From contig NZ_PTPX01000001.1 of the NCBI RefSeq assembly GCF_003260095.1, forward strand, positions 92,941 to 156,940: 64,000 bases of DNA, in the 5' to 3' direction. Each line of letters opens with the position of its first letter. Within the stretch, counting starts at the first letter, position 1. Below, piece after piece: positions 1 through 7,928 of this stretch. The notes beneath the pieces are model-generated. The model saw only the letters and a list, made by a program, of their open reading frames with translations, did no database searches and had not been told where the DNA came from. The position numbers were made by a program, and so were the translations under genes. Source of the DNA: Glaesserella australis. GTDB lineage: Bacteria; Pseudomonadota; Gammaproteobacteria; Enterobacterales; Pasteurellaceae.

Positions 1-274
1 CAAACATATCCCAGAGTGGATTGGAGCGGTCTAAACCTTGCGTAGCGTGCCCTACAAAAAATTGAGCAAGTTTATTTGCTTGAACATTTTGAGCTCGGAT
101 TCCTTCGTTAATGAATCTACGGACTGTTTCTTCAACAACATAATCATCGCACTCAATTTCCTTTTGAAAGGTAGGTACTAGTTGTAAAGGCGATATACTA
201 GGCACTAAAACATCTATACTAAATGCAGTAGCAATCACTGGAAAAATATATTTTCCAAACTTAGAAAAAGCCAT
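1..274 (-). CDS. Hypothetical protein, N-terminal 91 residues only
   Basis: The reading frame begins with ATG at 274-272 and runs off the left edge. The protein starts MAFSKFGKYIFPV and has a short hydrophobic stretch at about residues 8-28, so it may be membrane-associated or exported. The rest is polar and ends in view with NPLWDMF. The start codon follows the stop of the upstream gene after one base, and the ribosome binding site AAGGAG lies inside that gene's end, so the two are translationally coupled. I do not recognise the family. It is the most distal visible gene of a run of small leftward cargo genes. Confidence 0.55.
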   Translation of the reverse strand, partial: MAFSKFGKYIFPVIATAFSIDVLVPSISPLQLVPTFQKEIECDDYVVEETVRRFINEGIRAQNVQANKLAQFFVGHATQGLDRSNPLWDMF

Positions 275-275
275 T

Positions 276-476
276 TTATTCTCCTTGTTGTTTTTCAGGA
301 TTTTCAGACTCTTTTTTCTTTAAACTAGGTATTTTGCTAAATAACTCTTTAGGATATGTACATACTATTTTCAGGTATGTTTTTAGAAATTCGGCTGAAT
401 TAGCATCAAGATGAGATGTTCTACGATGTGCAATGTAGCAACCGACAATAAGATAGAAATAGATCAACTCTTTCAT
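276..476 (-). CDS. Small hypothetical protein, possible single membrane anchor
   Basis: A 66-residue protein with a hydrophobic N-terminus (residues 4-16, IYFYLIVGCYI) and a basic, Lys/Glu-rich tail (KKKESENPEKQQ). It could be a small inner-membrane protein with a cytoplasmic tail. It lies 60 bp behind the preceding lipoprotein gene and is coupled to the next gene by a one-base spacer, which supports its being real despite its length. No family recognised. Confidence 0.45.
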   Translation of the reverse strand: MKELIYFYLIVGCYIAHRRTSHLDANSAEFLKTYLKIVCTYPKELFSKIPSLKKKESENPEKQQGE

Positions 477-536
477 AATGGTTTCCTTCTGTAATAAGAT
501 GATTGATTTTTGGGATTAAACTAAAATAGATAAACT

Positions 537-1178
537 CTATTGTTCAAAGTTTTCATTACCATATTCTTTGACTGTTTTATCAAAACCTAAACGCTTGCAA
601 GCTGGCTTGCTGTTAAACATAATCAAATTTGTTGAAGAATTAGCAGAACCACTTCCCATATCTTCAGCTAAATAGAGTGATTTCCCATTCTTAATAGAAA
701 GTTTGTAAAGTGGAACAATTCTTCGATAAGCGGAACAATGTTGTTTTAATTGACTTATCGAAACATCATTTGGATTAAGATTGAAGATCTGATAAAAATT
801 TGATTTAGATAAACTTAGAACGTGGCTGAATCCAAAGCTAATATATTCAATTTTATTGTTCTTCGTTTCTTGTAAATAGCTTACTCTATTATTGAAGGAA
901 TAATCATCATTTGGGGTAAACCAACCAAATGTAGATTGATTCACTAAACTAGATGAAAATAAAAATACTTGTTCATTTTGCCCATCTATCGATACCATTG
1001 TTAGGTGTTTCTCTAAAATCGTCAATACTACTTTAGCGTTATTCGTTTCGCTAAATTTCTCATAAAACTCATAAGAAGGCATTGTATTGCTAGGTTGTAA
1101 TGCATTTGCAAATGAAGCTAATTCCGCACAAGATGTCAGTGATAAAGCAAGTGTTGTTGCAATAAAGACTTTTTTCAT
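537..1178 (-). CDS. Predicted lipoprotein, cargo of unknown function
   Basis: A 213-residue protein with a lipoprotein signal: a basic start, a hydrophobic core and the lipobox LTSC with the acylated Cys at residue 17. The mature part has no motif I recognise; it contains several Tyr/Asn-rich stretches and a few Cys (such as QHCSAYR and KPACKR). It starts 12 bases after the stop of the exported 144-residue protein, so they are probably one operon transcribed leftwards from the region shared with the XRE regulator gene. Function unknown. Confidence 0.6.
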   Translation of the reverse strand: MKKVFIATTLALSLTSCAELASFANALQPSNTMPSYEFYEKFSETNNAKVVLTILEKHLTMVSIDGQNEQVFLFSSSLVNQSTFGWFTPNDDYSFNNRVSYLQETKNNKIEYISFGFSHVLSLSKSNFYQIFNLNPNDVSISQLKQHCSAYRRIVPLYKLSIKNGKSLYLAEDMGSGSANSSTNLIMFNSKPACKRLGFDKTVKEYGNENFEQ

Positions 1179-1190
1179 ATCTCAATTTCC

Positions 1191-1625
1191 CTATCTGATA
1201 TATTTCATTATTGATTTCTTATAACTATCGCCTTCTGCTGTAATAAAGTCAGAAACCAAACATTGATTATTCTTATTACAATCTAAGCTAAATTTAATGG
1301 TCACTTTATCATCAAAAAATAAGAACGTGGCATACACCTTATCTTTAACTAATTTGAATTTAGGGTTAATTGAATCAGGAACATCTTGTGCAGATGGACC
1401 ATCAATCCAAGATTCGTGTCCTACACAATCATCACAAGGCGTGGATTTATCGTATTTTGCTTTTTTAGCTAACAATTTCTGAAAATCAGGGGTGGCGTAT
1501 TTATATAAATTTCCTGTTTGATAAACCTTTGCAACCGTATTTAATTTGGCTTGATCAAGTGTAGATGTGGCTGTGGCGTTAGCTGAAAATACAGCTATTC
1601 CGAGTAAGAGAAGTAGCTTCTTCAT
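1191..1625 (-). CDS. Predicted exported protein with a CDDC motif
   Basis: A 144-residue protein with a Sec signal peptide (MKKLLLLLGIAVFSANATA, cleavage probably near residue 19). The mature part has a CDDC pair (in TPCDDCVGHESW) and a second Cys pair near the C-terminus (LDCNKNNQCLV), suggesting disulfides in the periplasm. It is the first gene of the leftward run of small exported proteins and is divergent from the XRE regulator gene, whose product may control it. No family recognised; a thioredoxin-like role is not supported beyond the Cys spacing. Confidence 0.6.
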   Translation of the reverse strand: MKKLLLLLGIAVFSANATATSTLDQAKLNTVAKVYQTGNLYKYATPDFQKLLAKKAKYDKSTPCDDCVGHESWIDGPSAQDVPDSINPKFKLVKDKVYATFLFFDDKVTIKFSLDCNKNNQCLVSDFITAEGDSYKKSIMKYIR

Positions 1626-1776
1626 TGTGATAACCCTTTGTGATGTTTTAATTTATGTTTACACCCTAAATACACCGTTATTAGGTAATTTAGGTTATAT
1701 GTACTATATCAGATGTTCTTTTACTAGTAAATAATCCCGAAAATATCAATAAAAGATAAGTAAGGAATTTAGATCG

Positions 1777-2160
1777 ATGTCAAAGTTATCCGTTACAGAT
1801 GTAGATAGATTTATTGGTAAACGTATTCAGCAACGTAGAAAAGAATTGGGGCTTACTGCATCAGCACTTTCGGAACAAATTGGTATTGCTCAACAACAAC
1901 TTTCTCGCTATGAGCGTGGGGATAATAAAATTAATGTTTCCCATTTAGTTGAAATTGCAACCGCACTTGATACATCTATTGGTTGGTTCTTTATTGATTG
2001 TTTAGCGGAAGATAGTAAGACAACGTATACAAGAAAATTTATACCTGTTGGCGAAGATGAAGTGAGAGAACGTTTGACTTATCACATGGATCAACTAAGT
2101 GCGGATGAAAGACGTGGGCTATTAGTCTTTTTAGATAGCTTATCAAATTTCAGAAAATAA
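1777..2160 (+). CDS. XRE-family helix-turn-helix regulator
   Basis: A 127-residue protein. Residues about 14-70 form a Cro/C1-type HTH (IQQRRKELGLTASALSEQIG, then QQQLSRYERGDNKI), followed by a short C-terminal helical part (DEVRERLTYHMDQLS, then ERRGLLVFLDSL) that may dimerise. AAGGA lies upstream of the ATG. It is divergent from the exported-protein operon with about 150 bp between, the usual layout for a local repressor, and it is closed by a strong hairpin. Regulation of the neighbouring cargo is inferred from position only. Confidence 0.85.
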   Translation: MSKLSVTDVDRFIGKRIQQRRKELGLTASALSEQIGIAQQQLSRYERGDNKINVSHLVEIATALDTSIGWFFIDCLAEDSKTTYTRKFIPVGEDEVRERLTYHMDQLSADERRGLLVFLDSLSNFRK

Positions 2161-2163
2161 CTA

Positions 2164-2211
2164 TAAGAGCTTCTGATTTTTCATACCCGTATTTTAAATC
2201 AGAAGCTCTTA
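2164..2211. terminator. 16-bp stem hairpin behind the XRE gene
   Basis: TAAGAGCTTCTGATTT at 2164-2179 pairs perfectly with AAATCAGAAGCTCTTA at 2196-2211 around a 16-base loop and is followed by TTTT. It can end the XRE transcript and, read the other way, the decayed gene to its right. Confidence 0.75.
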
Positions 2212-2217
2212 TTTTAT

Positions 2218-2527
2218 CTATAATCTTTCTATAACATCTTCAAGAAAATCTCGGAATACTGCTTTTATTATCTGTTTATCTATATGGTCATTCTCTGACT
2301 TGGTTGAATCCCAAATAAACTCTCTTACTTGCGGAGATAATGTCATCAAATTCATTGAATTTATTCCACTAGGAAACTGCTTTCTAGCAGACCAGGTTTT
2401 TGCTGTCCTTTTAATTTATTCCTAGTGCATTAGCGATCTTCTTAGTCTAATACTGAGAAGGAGGTATGCTTTTTCGTAAATCAACGATCAACTTATCAAG
2501 CGAGTTTATTAGTAAACTTCGAGCCAT
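2218..2527 (-). pseudogene. Decayed small gene, possibly DNA-binding
   Basis: From ATG at 2527 the frame reads MARSLLINSLDKL and meets a TAG stop after 26 codons. The same frame continues (TKKIANALGIN) to a TAA, after which the next frame gives about 64 sensible residues (starting KRTAKTWSARKQFPSG and ending EDVIERL) to a proper stop. One stop and one frameshift therefore break an original protein of about 100 residues. The piece IANALGI followed by AKTWSARKQFPSG resembles a small helix-turn-helix protein, but that is a guess. The following 2528-2720 is AT-rich and I see nothing further in it. Confidence 0.5.
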
Positions 2528-2720
2528 AAAAAATCTCTGTTATTTTTGCTGGTTTAAATACAACAGGGTTCGTATGTGAACAATTAAACAGAAGCAGATA
2601 TAAATTTATAAAAGCAATTTAATTTCCATCTAAGGTAGGAATAATCTAAAAAAACAGTATCATGTGATGTATACATAATACCGTTAAGATTTCGAGTTTT
2701 TATAAAACTGTTACATTATG

Positions 2721-3914
2721 TTAGACAGGATCATATATCTCTTGAATAAATTTCTCTATAGCTTTTGCACTTGTGTATGCTGCATATGATTGATAATCAT
2801 CGTTTTTTTCAGTATCTGCAAAATCACAAACTGATTTTATTATTATTGAATCTATTCCTAGTAATTGACTTGCATAAGCTACTCCATAGGCTTCCATTTC
2901 AATTCCCAGTGTATTTCTATGTTGGTCTATTATAGATGTAACTATATTTTGATCTTCTAAAACAACTGAACCTGTAGCTAACGGTCCTACATGTAAGTCT
3001 AAATTTGAAGGTGGTTTGTTACCATGATAATCACAAAATAACTTATTTAAAAACTTTTTGTCTTTTGAGAGTTGTAGAAATCCATCTTTATATTTTAGTG
3101 GCATAGACATTTGGTGCGGTGCTTGTTTTGTTACACTGTGTCCATCTATTTGAGTTTTTTTTCCACTTCCCCAATCCCAACAATATTCTGCGACTAATAT
3201 ATCTCCTAGATTTACTTTTCCTTTTATGCCTGCTGCAATACCAGACATTAATATAAGCTTAGGCTTGAATAAAGCTCCTAGTTTTGAAGTTAAGGATGCT
3301 GATGCGGCAATTCCCATATGTAAACAAGATACAGCGAGAATTCTTAAGTTTTTACTTTCTAAATTTTTAACATCGCTAAAATAGAATGTGTGAGAACTAG
3401 ATTTTTTGTTTTCCCATTTAAAAGGTAAATTAAGGATTTGATCTAGTTCTTTTTGTAAGGCTGTAATTATTAATATATCTACATTATCATCTTCTTTCGG
3501 TGAGTGTAGCATATAATTTACTATATTTTCTTTCAATTCACATTCAGATAATGAAGAGTCATTTATATATAATCTCCACCCTTTTTTGTTAAAATAATTT
3601 ATATATTGGTTGTAGGCTTCTTTATGAGATGTAATTCCAATAATATATGTCGGTTTTAATACGTTTCCATTTTTTTCTATTTGTTCCATTAATATTTTGG
3701 CGCCGTTATTATCTACTTCATCACCAAGATTTAATGGTAGAAATAAATCTGTAATAACTAAATCATATTTTTTTAACTTTAATTCATCTATGGCACTCTT
3801 TACTGTATTTTTAGTTTCAATCCCTATAGTATGCTTATCTAATTCATCTTTTAATAGTTTTGCTACAATTTTCTGATTGCTATAGTTGTCGTCAATAATT
3901 AATATTTTTTTCAT
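2721..3914 (-). CDS. dtcC: Receiver domain fused to nucleoside phosphorylase; Detocs effector DtcC
   Basis: A 397-residue two-domain protein. Residues 1-135 are a CheY-like receiver with acidic pocket D8/D9, phospho-acceptor D56 (LVITDLFLP) and T95. Residues 145-393 are a PNP/MTAN-type nucleoside phosphorylase: DILIITALQKEL, the phosphate/base region MSGIAAGIKG with LGDILVAE, the ribose-binding IEMEAYG (E339, E341) and the catalytic Asp in SVCDFAD (D364). In the Detocs defence system the matching protein, once phosphorylated, cleaves the adenine from ATP and stops phage growth by depleting ATP. The gene is last in a three-gene operon and its ATG overlaps the stop of dtcB by one base (TAATG). 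Domains seen; ATP cleavage inferred from the family. Confidence 0.85.
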   Translation of the reverse strand: MKKILIIDDNYSNQKIVAKLLKDELDKHTIGIETKNTVKSAIDELKLKKYDLVITDLFLPLNLGDEVDNNGAKILMEQIEKNGNVLKPTYIIGITSHKEAYNQYINYFNKKGWRLYINDSSLSECELKENIVNYMLHSPKEDDNVDILIITALQKELDQILNLPFKWENKKSSSHTFYFSDVKNLESKNLRILAVSCLHMGIAASASLTSKLGALFKPKLILMSGIAAGIKGKVNLGDILVAEYCWDWGSGKKTQIDGHSVTKQAPHQMSMPLKYKDGFLQLSKDKKFLNKLFCDYHGNKPPSNLDLHVGPLATGSVVLEDQNIVTSIIDQHRNTLGIEMEAYGVAYASQLLGIDSIIIKSVCDFADTEKNDDYQSYAAYTSAKAIEKFIQEIYDPV

Positions 3915-4384
3915 TATTTAAGTTCCTTTAAATATATATTTGATATAATTTTTTCCAATTCTTTTTTCCATGTGTTATCTATAGAATTATAGAATATAGA
4001 ACCTTTATAAAAGTCATTGTATTTAGAGTTAAATAATTCATCCAAGTCTTTAAATTCAACGTTAACCCCTATGAATTTAGAAAACTGTGTAATAACAATA
4101 GTTGGAATATTAATGTTTCTTAAGTGCATTTGGGATAGGATTTCTGAACCAGCGAAACTTTCCGGCTCACCTCCGTTTATATCATCTTCAGAGGGGTCGT
4201 AGCTTGGTAAGCTCATATCTAAAATAATTAAACTATAATAATTTTTGTTATTAGAGATTTCTTTTAATGCTCCTCTAAGAGATGTTTTCTTATTTATTTC
4301 CACTTTAATATCTAAAGATAAAATAAATCTTTCTATTTCATTTCTTTTTTCTTCTTGATCTTCAACTAGTAATATTTTAATCAT
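3914..4384 (-). CDS. dtcB: Stand-alone receiver protein; Detocs DtcB
   Basis: A 156-residue protein that is only a receiver domain: E8/D9, phospho-acceptor D56 (LIILDMSLP), T99 (PTIVITQ) and K127 (FYKGS). An acidic insertion follows the phosphorylation site (DPSEDDINGGEPESFAG), as in other large divergent receivers. There is no output domain. In Detocs this component takes phosphate from the kinase and acts as a sink that prevents accidental triggering of the effector. It overlaps dtcA by four bases (ATGA) and dtcC by one, so all three are translated in a fixed ratio. Confidence 0.8.
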   Translation of the reverse strand: MIKILLVEDQEEKRNEIERFILSLDIKVEINKKTSLRGALKEISNNKNYYSLIILDMSLPSYDPSEDDINGGEPESFAGSEILSQMHLRNINIPTIVITQFSKFIGVNVEFKDLDELFNSKYNDFYKGSIFYNSIDNTWKKELEKIISNIYLKELK

Positions 4385-7300
4385 AGAGATACCTCTTTCA
4401 TTTCTATATTAATTATAAAGCATTCATTGTCATAATAAAAATTAGTATTATGTTCAGATATATTTAAATCTATAGCTATTATTTTCCATATTTTAAATAA
4501 TCCAGATCCCCCTTCTTGCTGAAGGTATTTTCTCATTCTGCTTTCATTTCCATAAGACTCTCTATAGAACTCAAGTTTCTTATTTAGACAACTAGCGGGC
4601 TCGCAAGCTCTATAGTTATTTTTACAAGATATTAATATTGTACCTTTTTCTGATTGCTTTATTGATATTTCAGTATTAATGTCTTCTTTTTTTGTAAAGC
4701 CAGATTTTGATATGGAGTTTTCAAAAAGTATTAGTAGTATATCAACAATATAAGATAGATTTTTGCTAGATATTTTAAAATCATCAACTTTTAATATTTT
4801 TAGAGGTAATGAGAGTATGTCTTGAGCTGTTTCAATAGCTATTCTTATATCATAACTTATATTTTCATTATCTATTTCTGAACGTTCAAACCATGATGAT
4901 ATTTTCTCTAGGTTTACTTCAAAACTATTTTTAAATCTATTAACCCTATTAGATAGTTCATTAGTTAGTTCTGGATTGAAAGATTTGGGTATATTTATTT
5001 TTGTATCTTCAGACAATTTTAAAATGCTATCTTTGAATTCATTTCTTAGGTGATTTTTTACAGCTTTAAGGTTTATATCGGTCCTTTTCCATAACCACTC
5101 AACAATGATTTTAACAAAATCATTATACGTAGGAGATAAATTGAGATTCTTTTGTACTACGTAAGCCTCTAATGGATTTACGTTATATTGAAATAATGCA
5201 TTTTCATTAAAAAGATTATTATCCTTTTGAAGGAGACTATCCAATATGCTAATCTGAATTTTTTGATCATTTAATTCTTCTATTTTACTTTCTAATTCCT
5301 TAGAGAATTTTCTTATAAAATCATTTAATAAGTTTATTTCACTTTCATCTCTAGCAAACTTTGATAATTCATTTATCCCATTATCTTCAAAATGTTCAGC
5401 ACATAATATATATTCATCTTGTGCACACTTTCTTATAATATTAGGTAGCAAACCATGCCTAATTCTTGTGCTTAAAAAATTATTTAACCCTTTCTCTCCA
5501 AATGTAAATTCATGCATCATTAATTTCATCAAATTATAAAATGTTAAATTTTTCGCACTATAATTTAAGTCAAGTGGATAAATTAATGGAATCGCTTCAT
5601 TCATTGAGAAACCATTTTCTTTATAGTCAATATCTTTAATAATTTTATATAATTTTTCTAAAGCATCATCATCTTCTGAAGAAATATTTTTTTCACAATG
5701 ACTTAAATAGCTTTCAAATAAATCTTTATATTTATGTGAATCTCTTCCTAAAAAAACAGATGTGTCAACATAAATTCTACTTGTTTCAATGTTCTTTTTT
5801 GCTTTATAAAGAGTAATTTTTCTATTTAAATCTTTAATTTCATCAATAAGTTCTTGATCACCAGTATTTTTGGAAATTAAATATTTGCATATGCTTAATC
5901 TAGCATTATTGAGTTCTGATTGATTATCAAATAGTAATTTCATATTTGCTGTTTTGCAAACATTCCTTAAAAAATATTGCTCTTCTAAACTTAACTCACT
6001 TTTTTGTGTAAGTTCGAGAATAGAACTATAATTATTTTTATATAGAAAATCTTCAAGACTTAGCTTCAGCAAAGAGTCATGTTTGTTATCTATACATAGC
6101 GAATAAATATTTAAAAATATAGGTGTATAAATACTATTTGAAACTTTGGCAAAGTTAGAGCTTATTTCTTCCGCGATAAAAATCAAATTGTAGAGATATA
6201 AATTTTTTCTTTCTTCTATATTAATAAATGCAGTTCTTAATACACCTTCAAAATCATACTTAAAAGACTCTGAATTTATTAATAACTGTTCCAGTTTTAC
6301 TTTAAAAAATTCATCATGGATGTTTTCTTGGTTGTCTATAATAAATTTATTTGATTTAATTAACTCATTGTTTTTTGTTAGTTTTTTTGCAAATAAAAAC
6401 TTTGCTAGCTCAGATCTTAATTCTGAATAAGAAAAAATCAGATCTGCATTTATGTCTTTGTTTGTCAGATATAAACATATCTTTTCTATAATGTTTTTAC
6501 TTTCGATTTTCTCTATATCTAATATGGCTTTATTTTTGTTTAAATTAAAGAACAAAAAAGGCGTTTTAACTTTTGAGTAGCAAGAAGCCCAAGAATAAAA
6601 TTCCTCATTATTTGTACTGAGAAAAGGGGTTTCTCTCAAAAGAAATAAGTTAATTTGTTGGAATAACGGGATTCCTCTGAATGATAATGATACGCACCTT
6701 AGGTATTGATAGGATTCAATATACTTATCATTTCTTAAGATTATATTTCTTATATTTTTAACTATATTATTAATAAATTTGTTTTCTGGAGAAACATCTA
6801 ATTCTCCAGCGATCTCTAGTAATTCGAGATCTATTTTTCCTATTTGCATTTGATTAAGACTTTCTAAAAATTTATATGTTTCACCTTTAACATAATAATT
6901 GTATAAACTTAGATAATCTTTATCATAATTATATTTTTCTTCTAGTCTAGAGTATGTATATGCAATATTGTTGAAGATATAATAGGTTATATTATCTTTT
7001 AGCGTGTTGATTATATGGTGAAATTTCATATTAAATAGATTATAGAATTCGTTTTCGCCTCCGCATTTTTGTGTGTATGTGACAATTTCTACAACTAATT
7101 TAAACATATCAATAAGAGATGTTCTCATCTCATATCGCAATATGTGCTCTAAGTCTTGATATTCTTTCAATTCGGAAGCTCCAAAAATCTTCCATTTTAT
7201 GTATCTCTTTAGATTTTCATCTATTGGTGCTTTATCTATTTCTATTGTTATATTTTTATATTGAGCAATAAATATATTTGGTTCATTAAATTTATCCTTC

Positions 7301-7770
7301 ATATAATACTTTATATATGTCATTACTCCATTTTTGTTTTCCGTTTCATTAATTCCTAGTTTATTTTCTAACGTTTTTCTTATTGATATAGACCACAAAG
7401 AGATACCACACTCTTTTTCTATATCAGATAATTCGCATAAAGCTTTATGAAATTCTTCTTCTAGAATAAACTTTTCTAAATTCCTTTCTTTATTTATGAA
7501 GCTATATAGTTTTTTTCTATGGAAAACACAAGAAAATAGTAACCACTTAAAATCAGATTCTGCATTTATATGCCTATAATTTAGGGTGTATAAAGATTCT
7601 TCTGTTTGATCAATTTGAGTAGATAATCTTAACTTAAATACTTCGTATGTACACAATAAATTAAGATTGTCTAACATTTCCTTTATATTAACTTCGCTTA
7701 AAATTGTGTTGAATGTATGATTTGATATTGAATTTCCTCTTAGGATATTTAAATATTTTTTACTTTTCAT
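4381..7770 (-). CDS. dtcA: Very large sensor histidine kinase; Detocs DtcA
   Basis: An 1129-residue, almost entirely helical protein without signal peptide or membrane segments, so a cytoplasmic sensor. The C-terminal part (about 960-1129) is a GHKL/HATPase domain: N-box LFENSISKSG (N1018) and glycine box GGSGL (1087-1091). A STRIRHG motif with H772 is the best candidate for the phospho-acceptor, but this is uncertain. The first ~750 residues show no motif I recognise and probably form the helical-repeat module that senses infection. RBS AAGGAA lies about 13 bases before the ATG, longer than usual. Base composition is far poorer in G+C than the core genes. Confidence 0.8.
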   Translation of the reverse strand: MKSKKYLNILRGNSISNHTFNTILSEVNIKEMLDNLNLLCTYEVFKLRLSTQIDQTEESLYTLNYRHINAESDFKWLLFSCVFHRKKLYSFINKERNLEKFILEEEFHKALCELSDIEKECGISLWSISIRKTLENKLGINETENKNGVMTYIKYYMKDKFNEPNIFIAQYKNITIEIDKAPIDENLKRYIKWKIFGASELKEYQDLEHILRYEMRTSLIDMFKLVVEIVTYTQKCGGENEFYNLFNMKFHHIINTLKDNITYYIFNNIAYTYSRLEEKYNYDKDYLSLYNYYVKGETYKFLESLNQMQIGKIDLELLEIAGELDVSPENKFINNIVKNIRNIILRNDKYIESYQYLRCVSLSFRGIPLFQQINLFLLRETPFLSTNNEEFYSWASCYSKVKTPFLFFNLNKNKAILDIEKIESKNIIEKICLYLTNKDINADLIFSYSELRSELAKFLFAKKLTKNNELIKSNKFIIDNQENIHDEFFKVKLEQLLINSESFKYDFEGVLRTAFINIEERKNLYLYNLIFIAEEISSNFAKVSNSIYTPIFLNIYSLCIDNKHDSLLKLSLEDFLYKNNYSSILELTQKSELSLEEQYFLRNVCKTANMKLLFDNQSELNNARLSICKYLISKNTGDQELIDEIKDLNRKITLYKAKKNIETSRIYVDTSVFLGRDSHKYKDLFESYLSHCEKNISSEDDDALEKLYKIIKDIDYKENGFSMNEAIPLIYPLDLNYSAKNLTFYNLMKLMMHEFTFGEKGLNNFLSTRIRHGLLPNIIRKCAQDEYILCAEHFEDNGINELSKFARDESEINLLNDFIRKFSKELESKIEELNDQKIQISILDSLLQKDNNLFNENALFQYNVNPLEAYVVQKNLNLSPTYNDFVKIIVEWLWKRTDINLKAVKNHLRNEFKDSILKLSEDTKINIPKSFNPELTNELSNRVNRFKNSFEVNLEKISSWFERSEIDNENISYDIRIAIETAQDILSLPLKILKVDDFKISSKNLSYIVDILLILFENSISKSGFTKKEDINTEISIKQSEKGTILISCKNNYRACEPASCLNKKLEFYRESYGNESRMRKYLQQEGGSGLFKIWKIIAIDLNISEHNTNFYYDNECFIINIEMKEVSL

Positions 7771-7928
7771 AACAGTTGTCTATTTCCTTCAATTTTAACG
7801 TAGCCATATTAGATAATTAGCTTTACTGTAAATTCTATTTTTGTTAGAGTCTTGTTCTAAGTTCTTCAAATATAGTTAGAAGTGTCAATAATGGTATTAA
7901 ATTTTTATCCATTATGATTTTCTAAAAG

